The notes beneath the pieces are model-generated. The model made no database searches and was not told where the DNA came from. It was given only the letters and a program-made list of their open reading frames with translations. From positions 5,980,501-6,044,500 of the forward strand of contig NZ_CP045354.1 of assembly GCF_009363435.1 (NCBI RefSeq): a DNA stretch of 64,000 nucleotides. The letters are read 5' to 3'. The DNA comes from Labrenzia sp. THAF82 (GTDB lineage: Bacteria > Pseudomonadota > Alphaproteobacteria > Rhizobiales > Stappiaceae). The translations under genes and the position numbers were made by a program. Positions 34,837-42,905 of this stretch are shown piece by piece. How positions within the stretch are numbered: position 1 is the stretch's first letter; each line of letters begins with the position of its first letter.

Positions 34837-36099
34837 GTGTCATTTCTTACCAAAGTCACTTTGCTTTTCGTTGTTTTCGTAGACCTTCTCGGTCAGGGCC
34901 TGGTGTTTCCGATCATCAACAGCCTGATCATGGAACCGTCGACCTCGATGTTGCCGAAGGACACGTCGGATGCGGTCCGTCATTTCAACTACGGCCTGAT
35001 CATCGGCGTCTTTTTTCTGTGCTGGTTTTTCGGCGCACCATACATCTCAAAGCTCTCAGATGTGATTGGTCGGAAGAATGCCATTCTGATCTGTCTGTTC
35101 GGTGCGCTTGGCGGCTACGCCCTGACAATCATCGCCCTCTACCTCAACAGTTTTCTGCTGCTCATTCTCGGCCGTGCCATCACCGGTTTGACGGCAGGCA
35201 ATCAGCCCATTGCCCAGGCGGCGATGATCGACGGCAGCGTCGATGACGAAGACCGAAACCGCAACATGGGCTACATCATCACGGGCGTCAGCTTCGGTCT
35301 GGTTGGTGGCCCATTGATCGGCGGCTTTCTATCCGACCCTATCCTGATTGGCAGCATTGCCAGCATCAAACTGCCATTTTATGCCTGCTTCGGACTGGTG
35401 GCGATTGCAATATTTCTGGTGATCTTCGGCTTTGAGGACAAGGAAGATGCTGTTGCCGAAAAACAGCCATTCGTGTTCCGCCCGGCTGAAATATTCGAGC
35501 TGTTGTGGCAAATCACCAAATATCCGAAGGTGATGCGGCTGACCTTTGTGTTCTTCTTCTTTCACATTGCCAACCTCTCCTTCTATATTTTTGTCGACAA
35601 CTACCTGACCAGCCGCTTTGGCTATGGCACCCTTGGCGGCTCCATGGTGATGCTGACAATCGGGGCAGCCCTTGCCTTTTCCAGCACGTTTCTTGTTGTG
35701 CCGGCACAAAAGCGGCTTAGCAAAGAAGCGATCTTGGGGATCACCTTTACTGTCTGGGCCCTTTCGGCGGCGGCATTCGTTGCGTCTCCGGTGGCCATAC
35801 TTACCTTCATTCCGGTGTTCTGTTTCTATTTTGTGTTTGGGATCGCCTACCCGACATTTCTCGGGCTTTATTCGGCTGCGGTCGGTGACGAAGAGCAAGG
35901 CTGGGTGATGGGCGTTACAATAGCCGTGTTCACATTGGTCGCTGGCGTCATCTCCCTGATCGGTGGAGAACTGATCGGGCTCGACCTGGACTTGCCTTTC
36001 TACGGCGTCATCATCGCCGCCATCCTTGCCCTGGCTGTCATGTTCCTTGCCTGGAACAAACCTGAAATCAAGGCGCTTACCAGAAGGTCCGGCGGCTGA
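34837..36099 (+). CDS. Major facilitator superfamily transporter (TetA-like)
   Basis: This protein of about 420 residues starts at a GTG preceded by GGGAGG. It has 12 predicted membrane segments ('VTLLFVVFVDLLGQGLVF' first) and MFS motif A ('KLSDVIGRKNAIL') in the loop after TM2, with 'GRAITGLTAGNQPIAQAAMID' in the TM4-5 region, typical of the drug/H+ antiporter group with 12 TMs. Substrate unknown. The stop codon sits in a 10-bp hairpin stem. It lies alone between two other unrelated genes. Confidence 0.87.
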   Translation: MSFLTKVTLLFVVFVDLLGQGLVFPIINSLIMEPSTSMLPKDTSDAVRHFNYGLIIGVFFLCWFFGAPYISKLSDVIGRKNAILICLFGALGGYALTIIALYLNSFLLLILGRAITGLTAGNQPIAQAAMIDGSVDDEDRNRNMGYIITGVSFGLVGGPLIGGFLSDPILIGSIASIKLPFYACFGLVAIAIFLVIFGFEDKEDAVAEKQPFVFRPAEIFELLWQITKYPKVMRLTFVFFFFHIANLSFYIFVDNYLTSRFGYGTLGGSMVMLTIGAALAFSSTFLVVPAQKRLSKEAILGITFTVWALSAAAFVASPVAILTFIPVFCFYFVFGIAYPTFLGLYSAAVGDEEQGWVMGVTIAVFTLVAGVISLIGGELIGLDLDLPFYGVIIAAILALAVMFLAWNKPEIKALTRRSGG

Positions 36100-36118
36100 A
36101 ACTCAAGGTCAGCCGCCG
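36090..36118. repeat. Inverted repeat spanning the MFS stop codon
   Basis: The sequence CGGCGGCTGA (36090-36099), loop AACTCAAGG, TCAGCCGCCG (36109-36118) is a perfect 10-bp hairpin that includes the TGA stop. There is no T tract after it on either strand, so it is not a standard intrinsic terminator. It may instead stabilise the mRNA 3' end or separate the convergent DUF1127 gene. Confidence 0.45.
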
Positions 36119-36127
36119 ACTTCATCA

Positions 36128-36361
36128 TTAGTTCCAGAATTCCGCGCCCAAGCGGTCGTGGTGCAATTCGCGATACCCGGTTGTCGTGCGCACAAGGCCA
36201 ATGTCCCGCAGTTCATCATGGTTCAGATGTGACAGAGCTTTGTGAGTTGCTCTGCGGCGGAAATAGCTGTTGAACTCAGCAACAAATACACGAAGGGCGG
36301 AAAGCAGAAGACCGCGGCTATGCGCACGGCTGCGAAAAACGGTATCGATCTCAAGACTCAT
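36128..36361 (-). CDS. DUF1127 family small protein
   Basis: This 77-residue protein has a C-terminal DUF1127 segment: 'RRRATHKALSHLNHDELRDIGLVRTTTG'. Proteins of this family are abundant in Rhizobiales, short, Arg-rich at the end and implicated in RNA handling and phosphate or stress adaptation in a few studied cases. AGGAG lies upstream of the ATG at the right distance. It is convergent with the MFS gene and divergent from the YafY-type regulator, whose start is 160 bp away. Confidence 0.85.
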   Translation of the reverse strand: MSLEIDTVFRSRAHSRGLLLSALRVFVAEFNSYFRRRATHKALSHLNHDELRDIGLVRTTTGYRELHHDRLGAEFWN

Positions 36362-36520
36362 CTCACTTCTCCTAAGGGATCTGGAAGCCCCGCTTTCCGG
36401 GGACGAGAGGAGAATGCCAAAGCAATCCTGACAACAGCGAGTCAGGTTTGATCCCGTTCTGTTCTCAGGTTATCATTTTTTTGAGATTCATTTTTCCAGC
36501 CTGGATCAGGACCTCAATCC

Positions 36521-37546
36521 ATGAACCCAATCGAACGTGCGCTCGGCATTTTGCTGTTGCTAACCGGAGGCAAACTTGTCCCTGCCACCGCGCTTGCCGA
36601 ACGCTTTCAGGTTTCGCTGCGCACAATCTATCGTGACATCGACAGGCTGATTGCCCTCGGTGTCCCGGTCGATGCAGAACGTGGAGCGGAAGGCGGTTAC
36701 CGCCTTGCGAGCGGCTATCTTCAGCCGCCGGTGGCGTTGACACGCAATGAAACGGCGGCCCTGCTGGCTGCCATGGCCCTTGTGCGCTCGAGCCGCACTG
36801 TACCTCTTGCTGCCGAACTTGGCGCTGCGGAAAAGAAACTGCTCGCGTCGCTGCCCAAATCCGTGCACGGCCTTCTCAAGGACGCCGACAGGATCGTCGG
36901 CATCGAACCTATACCACCCGATATTTTTCATTCCGGAACCAAGGCGGAACCGACTGAAGACTGGCAAACCGCGCTGGACGGCTTCATGGCAGGTATTCTG
37001 GACAGCAAGCGCGTGCGATTTGAACACGTCAATCCGTCCAGACGAACCGTCAAGTCGCATGACGTCGAACCCTTTGGCGTCATGTTCGACCGTGATCTTT
37101 GGTACCTGGCCGGTCGCTGTGTCGACACGGACCTGTTGAAGGTCTACCGGGCGGACAGAGTACGTTCGCTGGAAGTCAGTGGGCTCTACTTTCGGCCAGA
37201 CAAGGATTTCTCCATCAAGAGCCTTACGGGCGGTGCCTGGCTATCGCAGGCCATGCGTCGATGGGAGAAAGAGGAAGACATCGCCAAGATCCTGATCACC
37301 CCGCACCAGGCCCGCAAACTCAGTGCCGACTGGTATTACCGGCATGCGATCTTTACACCCGCAGAGGACGGCAGAGTGCTGATCAGCATACCTTCCACCG
37401 AGCGCGCGCGGATCCTGCCGTTGGTCCGCTGGCTGGGACCTGGTGCTGAATTGCTTGGTCCGAAAAATCTGCGGCGGGAGATGGCCGAGGAACTCAGCGC
37501 GCTCAAGTCGCTCTATGAACGGTCGCCGCTGGATAAATCAGCCTAG
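36521..37546 (+). CDS. YafY-family transcriptional regulator with WYL domain
   Basis: This 341-residue protein has an N-terminal HTH_11-type winged helix ('RALGILLLLTGGKLVPATAL', 'FQVSLRTIYRDIDRLIALGV'), then a WYL domain (about 140-220, 'RTVKSHDVEPFGVMFDRD' and 'WYLAGRCVDTDLL'), and a C-terminal WCX-like region (about 250-330). WYL domains sense nucleic acids or other ligands, and YafY members are often repressors. It converges with uppP, whose coding region overlaps its 3' end by nine bases. Target unknown. Confidence 0.88.
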   Translation: MNPIERALGILLLLTGGKLVPATALAERFQVSLRTIYRDIDRLIALGVPVDAERGAEGGYRLASGYLQPPVALTRNETAALLAAMALVRSSRTVPLAAELGAAEKKLLASLPKSVHGLLKDADRIVGIEPIPPDIFHSGTKAEPTEDWQTALDGFMAGILDSKRVRFEHVNPSRRTVKSHDVEPFGVMFDRDLWYLAGRCVDTDLLKVYRADRVRSLEVSGLYFRPDKDFSIKSLTGGAWLSQAMRRWEKEEDIAKILITPHQARKLSADWYYRHAIFTPAEDGRVLISIPSTERARILPLVRWLGPGAELLGPKNLRREMAEELSALKSLYERSPLDKSA

Positions 37547-38344
37547 GAAATAAAGCCCTGCAAAACCGGCGATACCAACCCCGATACGCCACCAGGCGAA
37601 CGGAGCAAAACCGTGCCGGGATACAAAGTCCAGAAGACCCTTCACCACAAAAACCCCGGCGATGAACGAGGCAACGAACCCGATCGTGATGATCACCGCA
37701 TCATCCATCGAGAGCACATTCCGGTTCTTGTAAAGATCATAGGTGAATGCACCGGCCATGGTCGGCATGGCGAGAAAGAAAGAAAACTCTGCAGCTGATC
37801 TCTTGTCGGTTCCCATCAGCAATGCGCCGGCGATTGTGGCACCCGAGCGCGAAACGCCCGGCACCATGGCGAGGCACTGGCAGAAGCCGATCTTGAGGCA
37901 AAGCGACAACGGGTAGTCCATGACATTGGTGTAGCGCGGAGACAAAGGCAATCTGTCGATCCACAGAAGGATGACCCCGCCAATCAGCAAAGTCGCACAA
38001 ATCAGGGCGGGTGTTTCGAACAACACCTCCTTGATGAAGCTATGCAGCATAACCCCGATGACGGCGGCGGGAAGAAACGCAACCAGAATACCAAACACGA
38101 AGCGGCGGCTTGTCGGATCGCTCGGCAATGTGATTGCCAGGTTCCACAAACGAGCGAAATAGACTGACAATATGGCCAGAATCGCGCCCAACTGGATCAA
38201 AACCTCGAAGGTCTTGCCCGTGCTTTCGAACCCAAGAAAGTGCCCAAGCAACAGGATATGACCAGTGGACGAGACAGGAATGAACTCTGTCAGCCCCTCG
38301 ACAATCCCCAGAATGAGAGCGCTGACAATCGTTTGGCCATCCAT
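37538..38344 (-). CDS. uppP: Undecaprenyl-diphosphatase UppP (BacA)
   Basis: This protein of about 268 residues starts at MDGQTIVSAL; a TTG upstream at 38362 is less likely. It has eight membrane segments and the two family motifs: 'GIVEGLTEFIPVSSTGHIL' near the N terminus and 'PGVSRSGATIAGALLMG' later. It dephosphorylates undecaprenyl pyrophosphate to recycle the lipid carrier for peptidoglycan and other surface glycans, on the periplasmic side of the inner membrane. It converges with the YafY-type gene and overlaps its end by nine bases. Confidence 0.96.
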   Translation of the reverse strand: MDGQTIVSALILGIVEGLTEFIPVSSTGHILLLGHFLGFESTGKTFEVLIQLGAILAILSVYFARLWNLAITLPSDPTSRRFVFGILVAFLPAAVIGVMLHSFIKEVLFETPALICATLLIGGVILLWIDRLPLSPRYTNVMDYPLSLCLKIGFCQCLAMVPGVSRSGATIAGALLMGTDKRSAAEFSFFLAMPTMAGAFTYDLYKNRNVLSMDDAVIITIGFVASFIAGVFVVKGLLDFVSRHGFAPFAWWRIGVGIAGFAGLYFLG

Positions 38345-38561
38345 TTTGTCACAGGTCTCCAAATGGCTTGCTACATTCCGGCCCGAGCGGGTATGTCTCG
38401 CGACTCAGATTGCTATTCAATGCGGCCTGTTTGCCGGAGCAATTTCGTGCCGTCAAATCCTTGATAACCATATCCGGGCAAACTGGACGTTAACGCGAAT
38501 TTCCCTTCGGGCTCAGGGTCTGCACCCTAGTCTTGCCACAGTTCAGGCTCTAAACGCTTTA

Positions 38562-39254
38562 ATGCTTACGCTCTATCATCACCCTTTCTCGCCGTCGTCC
38601 CGATTTGTGCGGCTTATCCTGGCCGAATACGGAGCAGCCTTCGAGGAGCATCACGTTGATCCATGGGACAGGCCACAGGAGCTCTTGATGCTGAATGCCG
38701 CCGGTACCGTTCCGGTTCTGGTGGAAAATGAAGGCCCCGCGATCTGTGGTCCGGGACCGATCATGGAATATCTCGACGAGACCCGGGGATATGCGGTTGC
38801 CGACAAGCGCCTGATGCCTGACCATCCCGAAGCCAGAGCTGAAACCAGACGGCTGGTGGAATGGAGCCTTACCAAACTCGATGCTGAGGTTGTCGGCCAT
38901 TTTGTGCGCGAACGTATCTACAAGCAGATCATGCCGAAATCAGCCGGCGGCGGTGAGCCCGATTCAGCGGCGCTTCGGGTGGCGCGCGCAAACATCAATC
39001 ATCATTTGAGGTATTTCGGCTATCTGGTTGCCTCCCGCCGCTGGATCGCCGGTGACCGTTTGACCTTTGCCGATTTTGCACTTGCTGCGGGGCTTTCCTG
39101 CGCCGATTATCTCGGAGAAGTCCCGTGGGGCGACGAGGAGGACATCAAGTCCTGGTATGCGCGGGTCAAATCCCGCCCCAGCATGCGGCCACTCCTCGGC
39201 GAAAAGGTGCTCGGCATGCCGCCTGCCCCTACCTACGCGGACCTGGATTTTTAG
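38562..39254 (+). CDS. Glutathione S-transferase family protein
   Basis: This 230-residue protein starts at MLTLYHHPFSPSSRF; the frame extends upstream to 38265, but that part is non-coding in character. It has an N-terminal thioredoxin-like domain ('LTLYHHPFSPSSRFVRLILAE', 'LLMLNAAGTVPVLV', 'ICGPGPIMEYLDE' with a conserved glutathione-site signature) and a C-terminal helical domain ('AGDRLTFADFALAAGLSCADYLG'). A serine in 'PFSPSSR' is a possible catalytic residue. Substrates are unknown. The 217 bp before it hold no recognised gene. It is followed 18 bp later by queG. Confidence 0.85.
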   Translation: MLTLYHHPFSPSSRFVRLILAEYGAAFEEHHVDPWDRPQELLMLNAAGTVPVLVENEGPAICGPGPIMEYLDETRGYAVADKRLMPDHPEARAETRRLVEWSLTKLDAEVVGHFVRERIYKQIMPKSAGGGEPDSAALRVARANINHHLRYFGYLVASRRWIAGDRLTFADFALAAGLSCADYLGEVPWGDEEDIKSWYARVKSRPSMRPLLGEKVLGMPPAPTYADLDF

Positions 39255-39272
39255 ACCGGCAGTTCGTTTGGT

Positions 39273-40406
39273 TTGGACGCAAAAACACATAAAGTTCTGA
39301 CTGCTTTCAGGGAAAAGGCAGACCAGCTCGGTTTCGATGCCGTGAAAATAACTGCTGCCGACAGCATTCCCGAAGCCGGAGAAAGACTGCGCCGTTTTTT
39401 GAAGAATGATTTTCACGGCACCATGACATGGATGGCCGACACGGCGGATCGCCGTGCAGCACCACCTGCGCTTTGGTCTGATGTGAATTCGGTCATCATG
39501 CTGGCCATGAACTACAGCCCGGACGGCGCACCGGAAAGCCATCCATTGGCGCATCTGGAAGATCCCACTAAAGGTGGCATCTCGGTTTATGCCAGGCATC
39601 GCGATTATCATGACGTCATCAAGGGACGCCTGAAGGAGCTTGCAAGTTTTCTCGTCTCCAGAGCCGGTGGAGATGTCAAGGTATTCGTCGATACGGCCCC
39701 GGTGATGGAGAAGCCGCTCGGTCAGGCCGCGGGCCTCGGCTGGCAAGGCAAACACACCAATCTGGTCTCGCGCGAACTCGGGTCCTGGTTCTTTCTCGGT
39801 TCGATCTTCACAACGCTTGACTTGCCACCCGATGGCGCGGAGATCGATCACTGCGGGTCATGCAGGGCTTGTCTCGACAGCTGTCCGACCGATGCCTTCC
39901 CCGCGCCTTACCAGCTTGATGCCCGGCGCTGCATCTCGTATCTGACCATCGAGCACGCAGGCCCCATACCGCATGAATTCCGCGAAGCCATGGGCAACCG
40001 TATCTATGGCTGCGATGACTGCTTGGCCGCTTGTCCCTGGAACAAGTTCGCCGACACCGCCAGAGAAGCCAAGCTCGTGGCGCGAAATGATCTCAAGAGC
40101 CCGCGGCTGGCCGACCTCCTCGAATTGGACGACGGCGCGTTCCGCAAATTGTTTTCCGGCTCGCCGATAAAGCGGATCGGACGGAACCGTTTCCTAAGAA
40201 ATGTCCTGATCGCGGCAGGAAACTCTAAGACACCGGATCTCGTTCAAATCACTATGACTCTTCTGGACGACCCGGATCCGGTTGTCAGAGGTGCTGCGGT
40301 CTGGGCGTTTCGCCGGCTCGGCCAAGATCACCTTGTGGATAGCCTGAAATCGAAGGCTCTTTCCTCGGAAACCGATGAAACCGTTCGCCAGGAATGGCAG
40401 AGATAA
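39273..40406 (+). CDS. queG: Epoxyqueuosine reductase QueG
   Basis: This 377-residue enzyme starts at a TTG. It reduces epoxyqueuosine to queuosine in tRNA using cobalamin and iron-sulfur clusters. The two [4Fe-4S] motifs are 'CGSCRACLDSCPTDAFP' and 'CDDCLAACPWNKFAD'. The N-terminal DUF1730-type region ('DTAPVMEKPLGQAAGLGWQGKH') and a HEAT-like C-terminal end ('PVVRGAAVWAFRRLG') fit the family length. It follows the GST gene by 18 bp. No other queuosine gene is in the window. Confidence 0.95.
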   Translation: MDAKTHKVLTAFREKADQLGFDAVKITAADSIPEAGERLRRFLKNDFHGTMTWMADTADRRAAPPALWSDVNSVIMLAMNYSPDGAPESHPLAHLEDPTKGGISVYARHRDYHDVIKGRLKELASFLVSRAGGDVKVFVDTAPVMEKPLGQAAGLGWQGKHTNLVSRELGSWFFLGSIFTTLDLPPDGAEIDHCGSCRACLDSCPTDAFPAPYQLDARRCISYLTIEHAGPIPHEFREAMGNRIYGCDDCLAACPWNKFADTAREAKLVARNDLKSPRLADLLELDDGAFRKLFSGSPIKRIGRNRFLRNVLIAAGNSKTPDLVQITMTLLDDPDPVVRGAAVWAFRRLGQDHLVDSLKSKALSSETDETVRQEWQR

Positions 40407-40546
40407 GCCGCTGATACAGCCGGACTTGATTCGACCTCGGCAAGAGAATGGTTCATAGTCATGGAATGGCCATGGACGTCTCCCTATATCGGGTCTGACC
40501 ATCTCTTTCCCGGTCATTTCCGATCATCCGATTTGGAGCCAAAACA

Positions 40547-42682
40547 TTGATTTCACAAACTACGCTTCCGTCTTCACGCTCTTCCCTCCGAGCCCGCGCT
40601 CAGATCCTATGCCTCACCACGGCTATGGCTCTGGTGACGGGGCCTGCCTTGGCGCAGGACAACGGAATAGCCGCCTTCAACGCATATGTCGCGGGGTTGT
40701 CAGCGCTGGGTCTTGACGTTGAAAACGGATCCGTCAACTACGACGAGGGCAGTGACACGCTGACCCTGACCGACAGCAAACTTGTTTTTGCAGGCACAAT
40801 TTCCGATTTGCCGTCGGACGACGGCGACGACACCACGACCCAGGACCTAGAATATTCACTATCCATGGAGTCGGGCACCGTCACCATTACCGGTCTGACA
40901 CATGATGCCGGTGCTTTCTCCGCCGACACCTGGACCTATTCCGATGACAGTGTTCTGATCGTCACCGGTTCGGTGGAAGGGGAAGGCCGCCTGCGTGCAG
41001 AAGGCCGCATGGCGGGAATATCCGCGACCGGCTACAGCTTCAATATGCCGGAAATTCCGGCTGAAGATCCCAAGCGCCAGGCAAGCCGCTGGCTGCCGTT
41101 CCTCAAGGCCACCGTTCTGACCTCATATGAGGAAGTCAAGGTCGACAGCACAGCCATGACCTTCGAGGCTTACGCTATCGAGGACGGTCAGGAAACGCCT
41201 GTGGTCACCGGCACCATGCAGATGGATGGATACGTCATGGCCGATGCCAAAGACGGCTTCATCGGGTCCTATTCCATCGACAAGGTCACACAGAACCTGC
41301 AGACGCTCGAACCCGGATCTGGCAACATGGTCAACCAGACCACCAGCCAGGGCAAAACCATCTACGAAAACATCGACGCGGCCGCGTTCGTTGATCTTTT
41401 TGACCCGGATGTTCCTGTGACCGGCGACGAAATTGTCATGATCGGTTCAGGGTCTGCCGTTGACTACGAAAACACCCAGGAAATTCTCCCGGGGATGACG
41501 CTCAAGATGAATGTCGAGAGCGCCACCATGGGCGAAATGACGGTCACCAAGCGCGACCATGATTTCCTCGCCGTTTTTGACGAGCTGCTGGACACCAAGG
41601 AACCTTCTCCTGAAAAGATCATCACCAGCGTGTTTCAGCTTTATCGCTCATTCGGCATTTCCGATGCCCGTGTCAGCGGCGTCTCCCTGAATGTGCCTTC
41701 GCCGGACACGGATGGCGGCTTTGATGTCAATATCAAGGAAATGGCGATGACCAACGTCAATTCCGATGGCATTGGCGAGATGATGATTGTCGGAGTGGAT
41801 GCCCCAGAGCTGCCGGAAGGCGCTTCTGTCAAACTCGACTGGGCTGCGATCGGCGATATCGAGTTTGCCGAATACACGCCGATGAAAGCCATGATCAGCA
41901 CACTGATGGCCGACCCGAGCTACGGCGAAAACAATCCGCTGGAAGTTGCCCGCGCCTTCATGCCGCGCTCATTCGGTTATGAAGTGCAGGGCTTGGATGT
42001 CAACGTTCCTGACGAAGGGCGTATTCAGATTGGCAAAACCGAGTTCAAAGCGTCCACAACGGTGCCGCCGATCCCGACAAGCCTCTTCTTTAAGAGCGAC
42101 GGTATCCGCGCCCCGATCAGCGCCGTCGATGACAAGGACGTTGAAGACATGCTTCGGGCGCTCGGGCTTGAAGAGATTGTCTGGTCTGATGAAACCCGGC
42201 TCTACTGGGACGAATCCACTCTTGAGCTGCGCCTGGAGCGCCTGATGGTGAACATTGAAGGTGTCGGGAGAGCCGAAGCATCGGCTCGTTTTGCAAACGT
42301 CCCGAAAGCCTTGTTTGAAGATCCGGAAGGTCAGGGTCAGATGGCAGCGATCACGGCGCAGTTCGTTGATGCTTCGCTTGTAATCAACGATGCCGGCATT
42401 ACGGCCAAGGGTCTGAAGCATATTGCGGATGCTGAAGGCATTCCGGAAAACGTCTTCCGCGAGGCCCTGGTTGCTCAGGCCACCGAAGCGACGAGACCGA
42501 TCCAGAACGAAGCCTTCACGAACATGGTGAGCGAAGCGGTCTCCAAGTTCCTTGAGAACCCGGGTGAGTTGAAGGTCACGCTCGTTCCGGCCAATCCGGT
42601 GCCGCTCGCGCAAATTCTCGGCAGCATGGCCGCACCTCAAACGATCCCGGATCTCCTGAATGTCACTGTCACCGCGAATTGA
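40547..42682 (+). CDS. Large exported protein of unknown function
   Basis: This 711-residue protein uses a TTG start with GGAG eight bases upstream. It has a signal peptide (about 1-36, ending 'GPALAQD'). The rest is a long repetitive beta-strand pattern with polar and glycine turns ('YDEGSDTLTLTDSKLVFAG', 'VTGTMQMDGYVMADAKDGF', 'GEMTVTKRDHDFLAV'), with no motif that I recognise. The style suggests a periplasmic or outer-membrane-associated beta-rich protein, perhaps a lipid-transport AsmA-like relative. It ends in a strong terminator at 42708. I assign no function. Confidence 0.7.
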   Translation: MISQTTLPSSRSSLRARAQILCLTTAMALVTGPALAQDNGIAAFNAYVAGLSALGLDVENGSVNYDEGSDTLTLTDSKLVFAGTISDLPSDDGDDTTTQDLEYSLSMESGTVTITGLTHDAGAFSADTWTYSDDSVLIVTGSVEGEGRLRAEGRMAGISATGYSFNMPEIPAEDPKRQASRWLPFLKATVLTSYEEVKVDSTAMTFEAYAIEDGQETPVVTGTMQMDGYVMADAKDGFIGSYSIDKVTQNLQTLEPGSGNMVNQTTSQGKTIYENIDAAAFVDLFDPDVPVTGDEIVMIGSGSAVDYENTQEILPGMTLKMNVESATMGEMTVTKRDHDFLAVFDELLDTKEPSPEKIITSVFQLYRSFGISDARVSGVSLNVPSPDTDGGFDVNIKEMAMTNVNSDGIGEMMIVGVDAPELPEGASVKLDWAAIGDIEFAEYTPMKAMISTLMADPSYGENNPLEVARAFMPRSFGYEVQGLDVNVPDEGRIQIGKTEFKASTTVPPIPTSLFFKSDGIRAPISAVDDKDVEDMLRALGLEEIVWSDETRLYWDESTLELRLERLMVNIEGVGRAEASARFANVPKALFEDPEGQGQMAAITAQFVDASLVINDAGITAKGLKHIADAEGIPENVFREALVAQATEATRPIQNEAFTNMVSEAVSKFLENPGELKVTLVPANPVPLAQILGSMAAPQTIPDLLNVTVTAN

Positions 42683-42707
42683 GCGGACGACATTCCACTG
42701 ACACACA

Positions 42708-42734
42708 AAGGGCGGCCAAATGGCCGCCCTTTTT
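42708..42734 (+). terminator. Rho-independent terminator after the exported protein
   Basis: The sequence AAGGGCGGCCA, loop AA, TGGCCGCCCTT followed by TTT forms a perfect 11-bp stem, 25 bp after the stop of the exported-protein gene. It ends that plus-strand unit before the convergent formate dehydrogenase genes. Confidence 0.88.
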
Positions 42735-42905
42735 CATCCAGAATTCGTTTCAATGGCAAAACCTTTTCGGCCTGCTCATGGAGGCTCCAAAGTCTGCCCA
42801 CAGCGCTCTGTTCGCAAACCCTTCCGCTGAAATTTAAAATTCGCGGCAACTCGTCAGCCCCGCTCGCATGGTTCTAGCCTATGAGACTCGGGTGTTTGGG
42901 AACCG

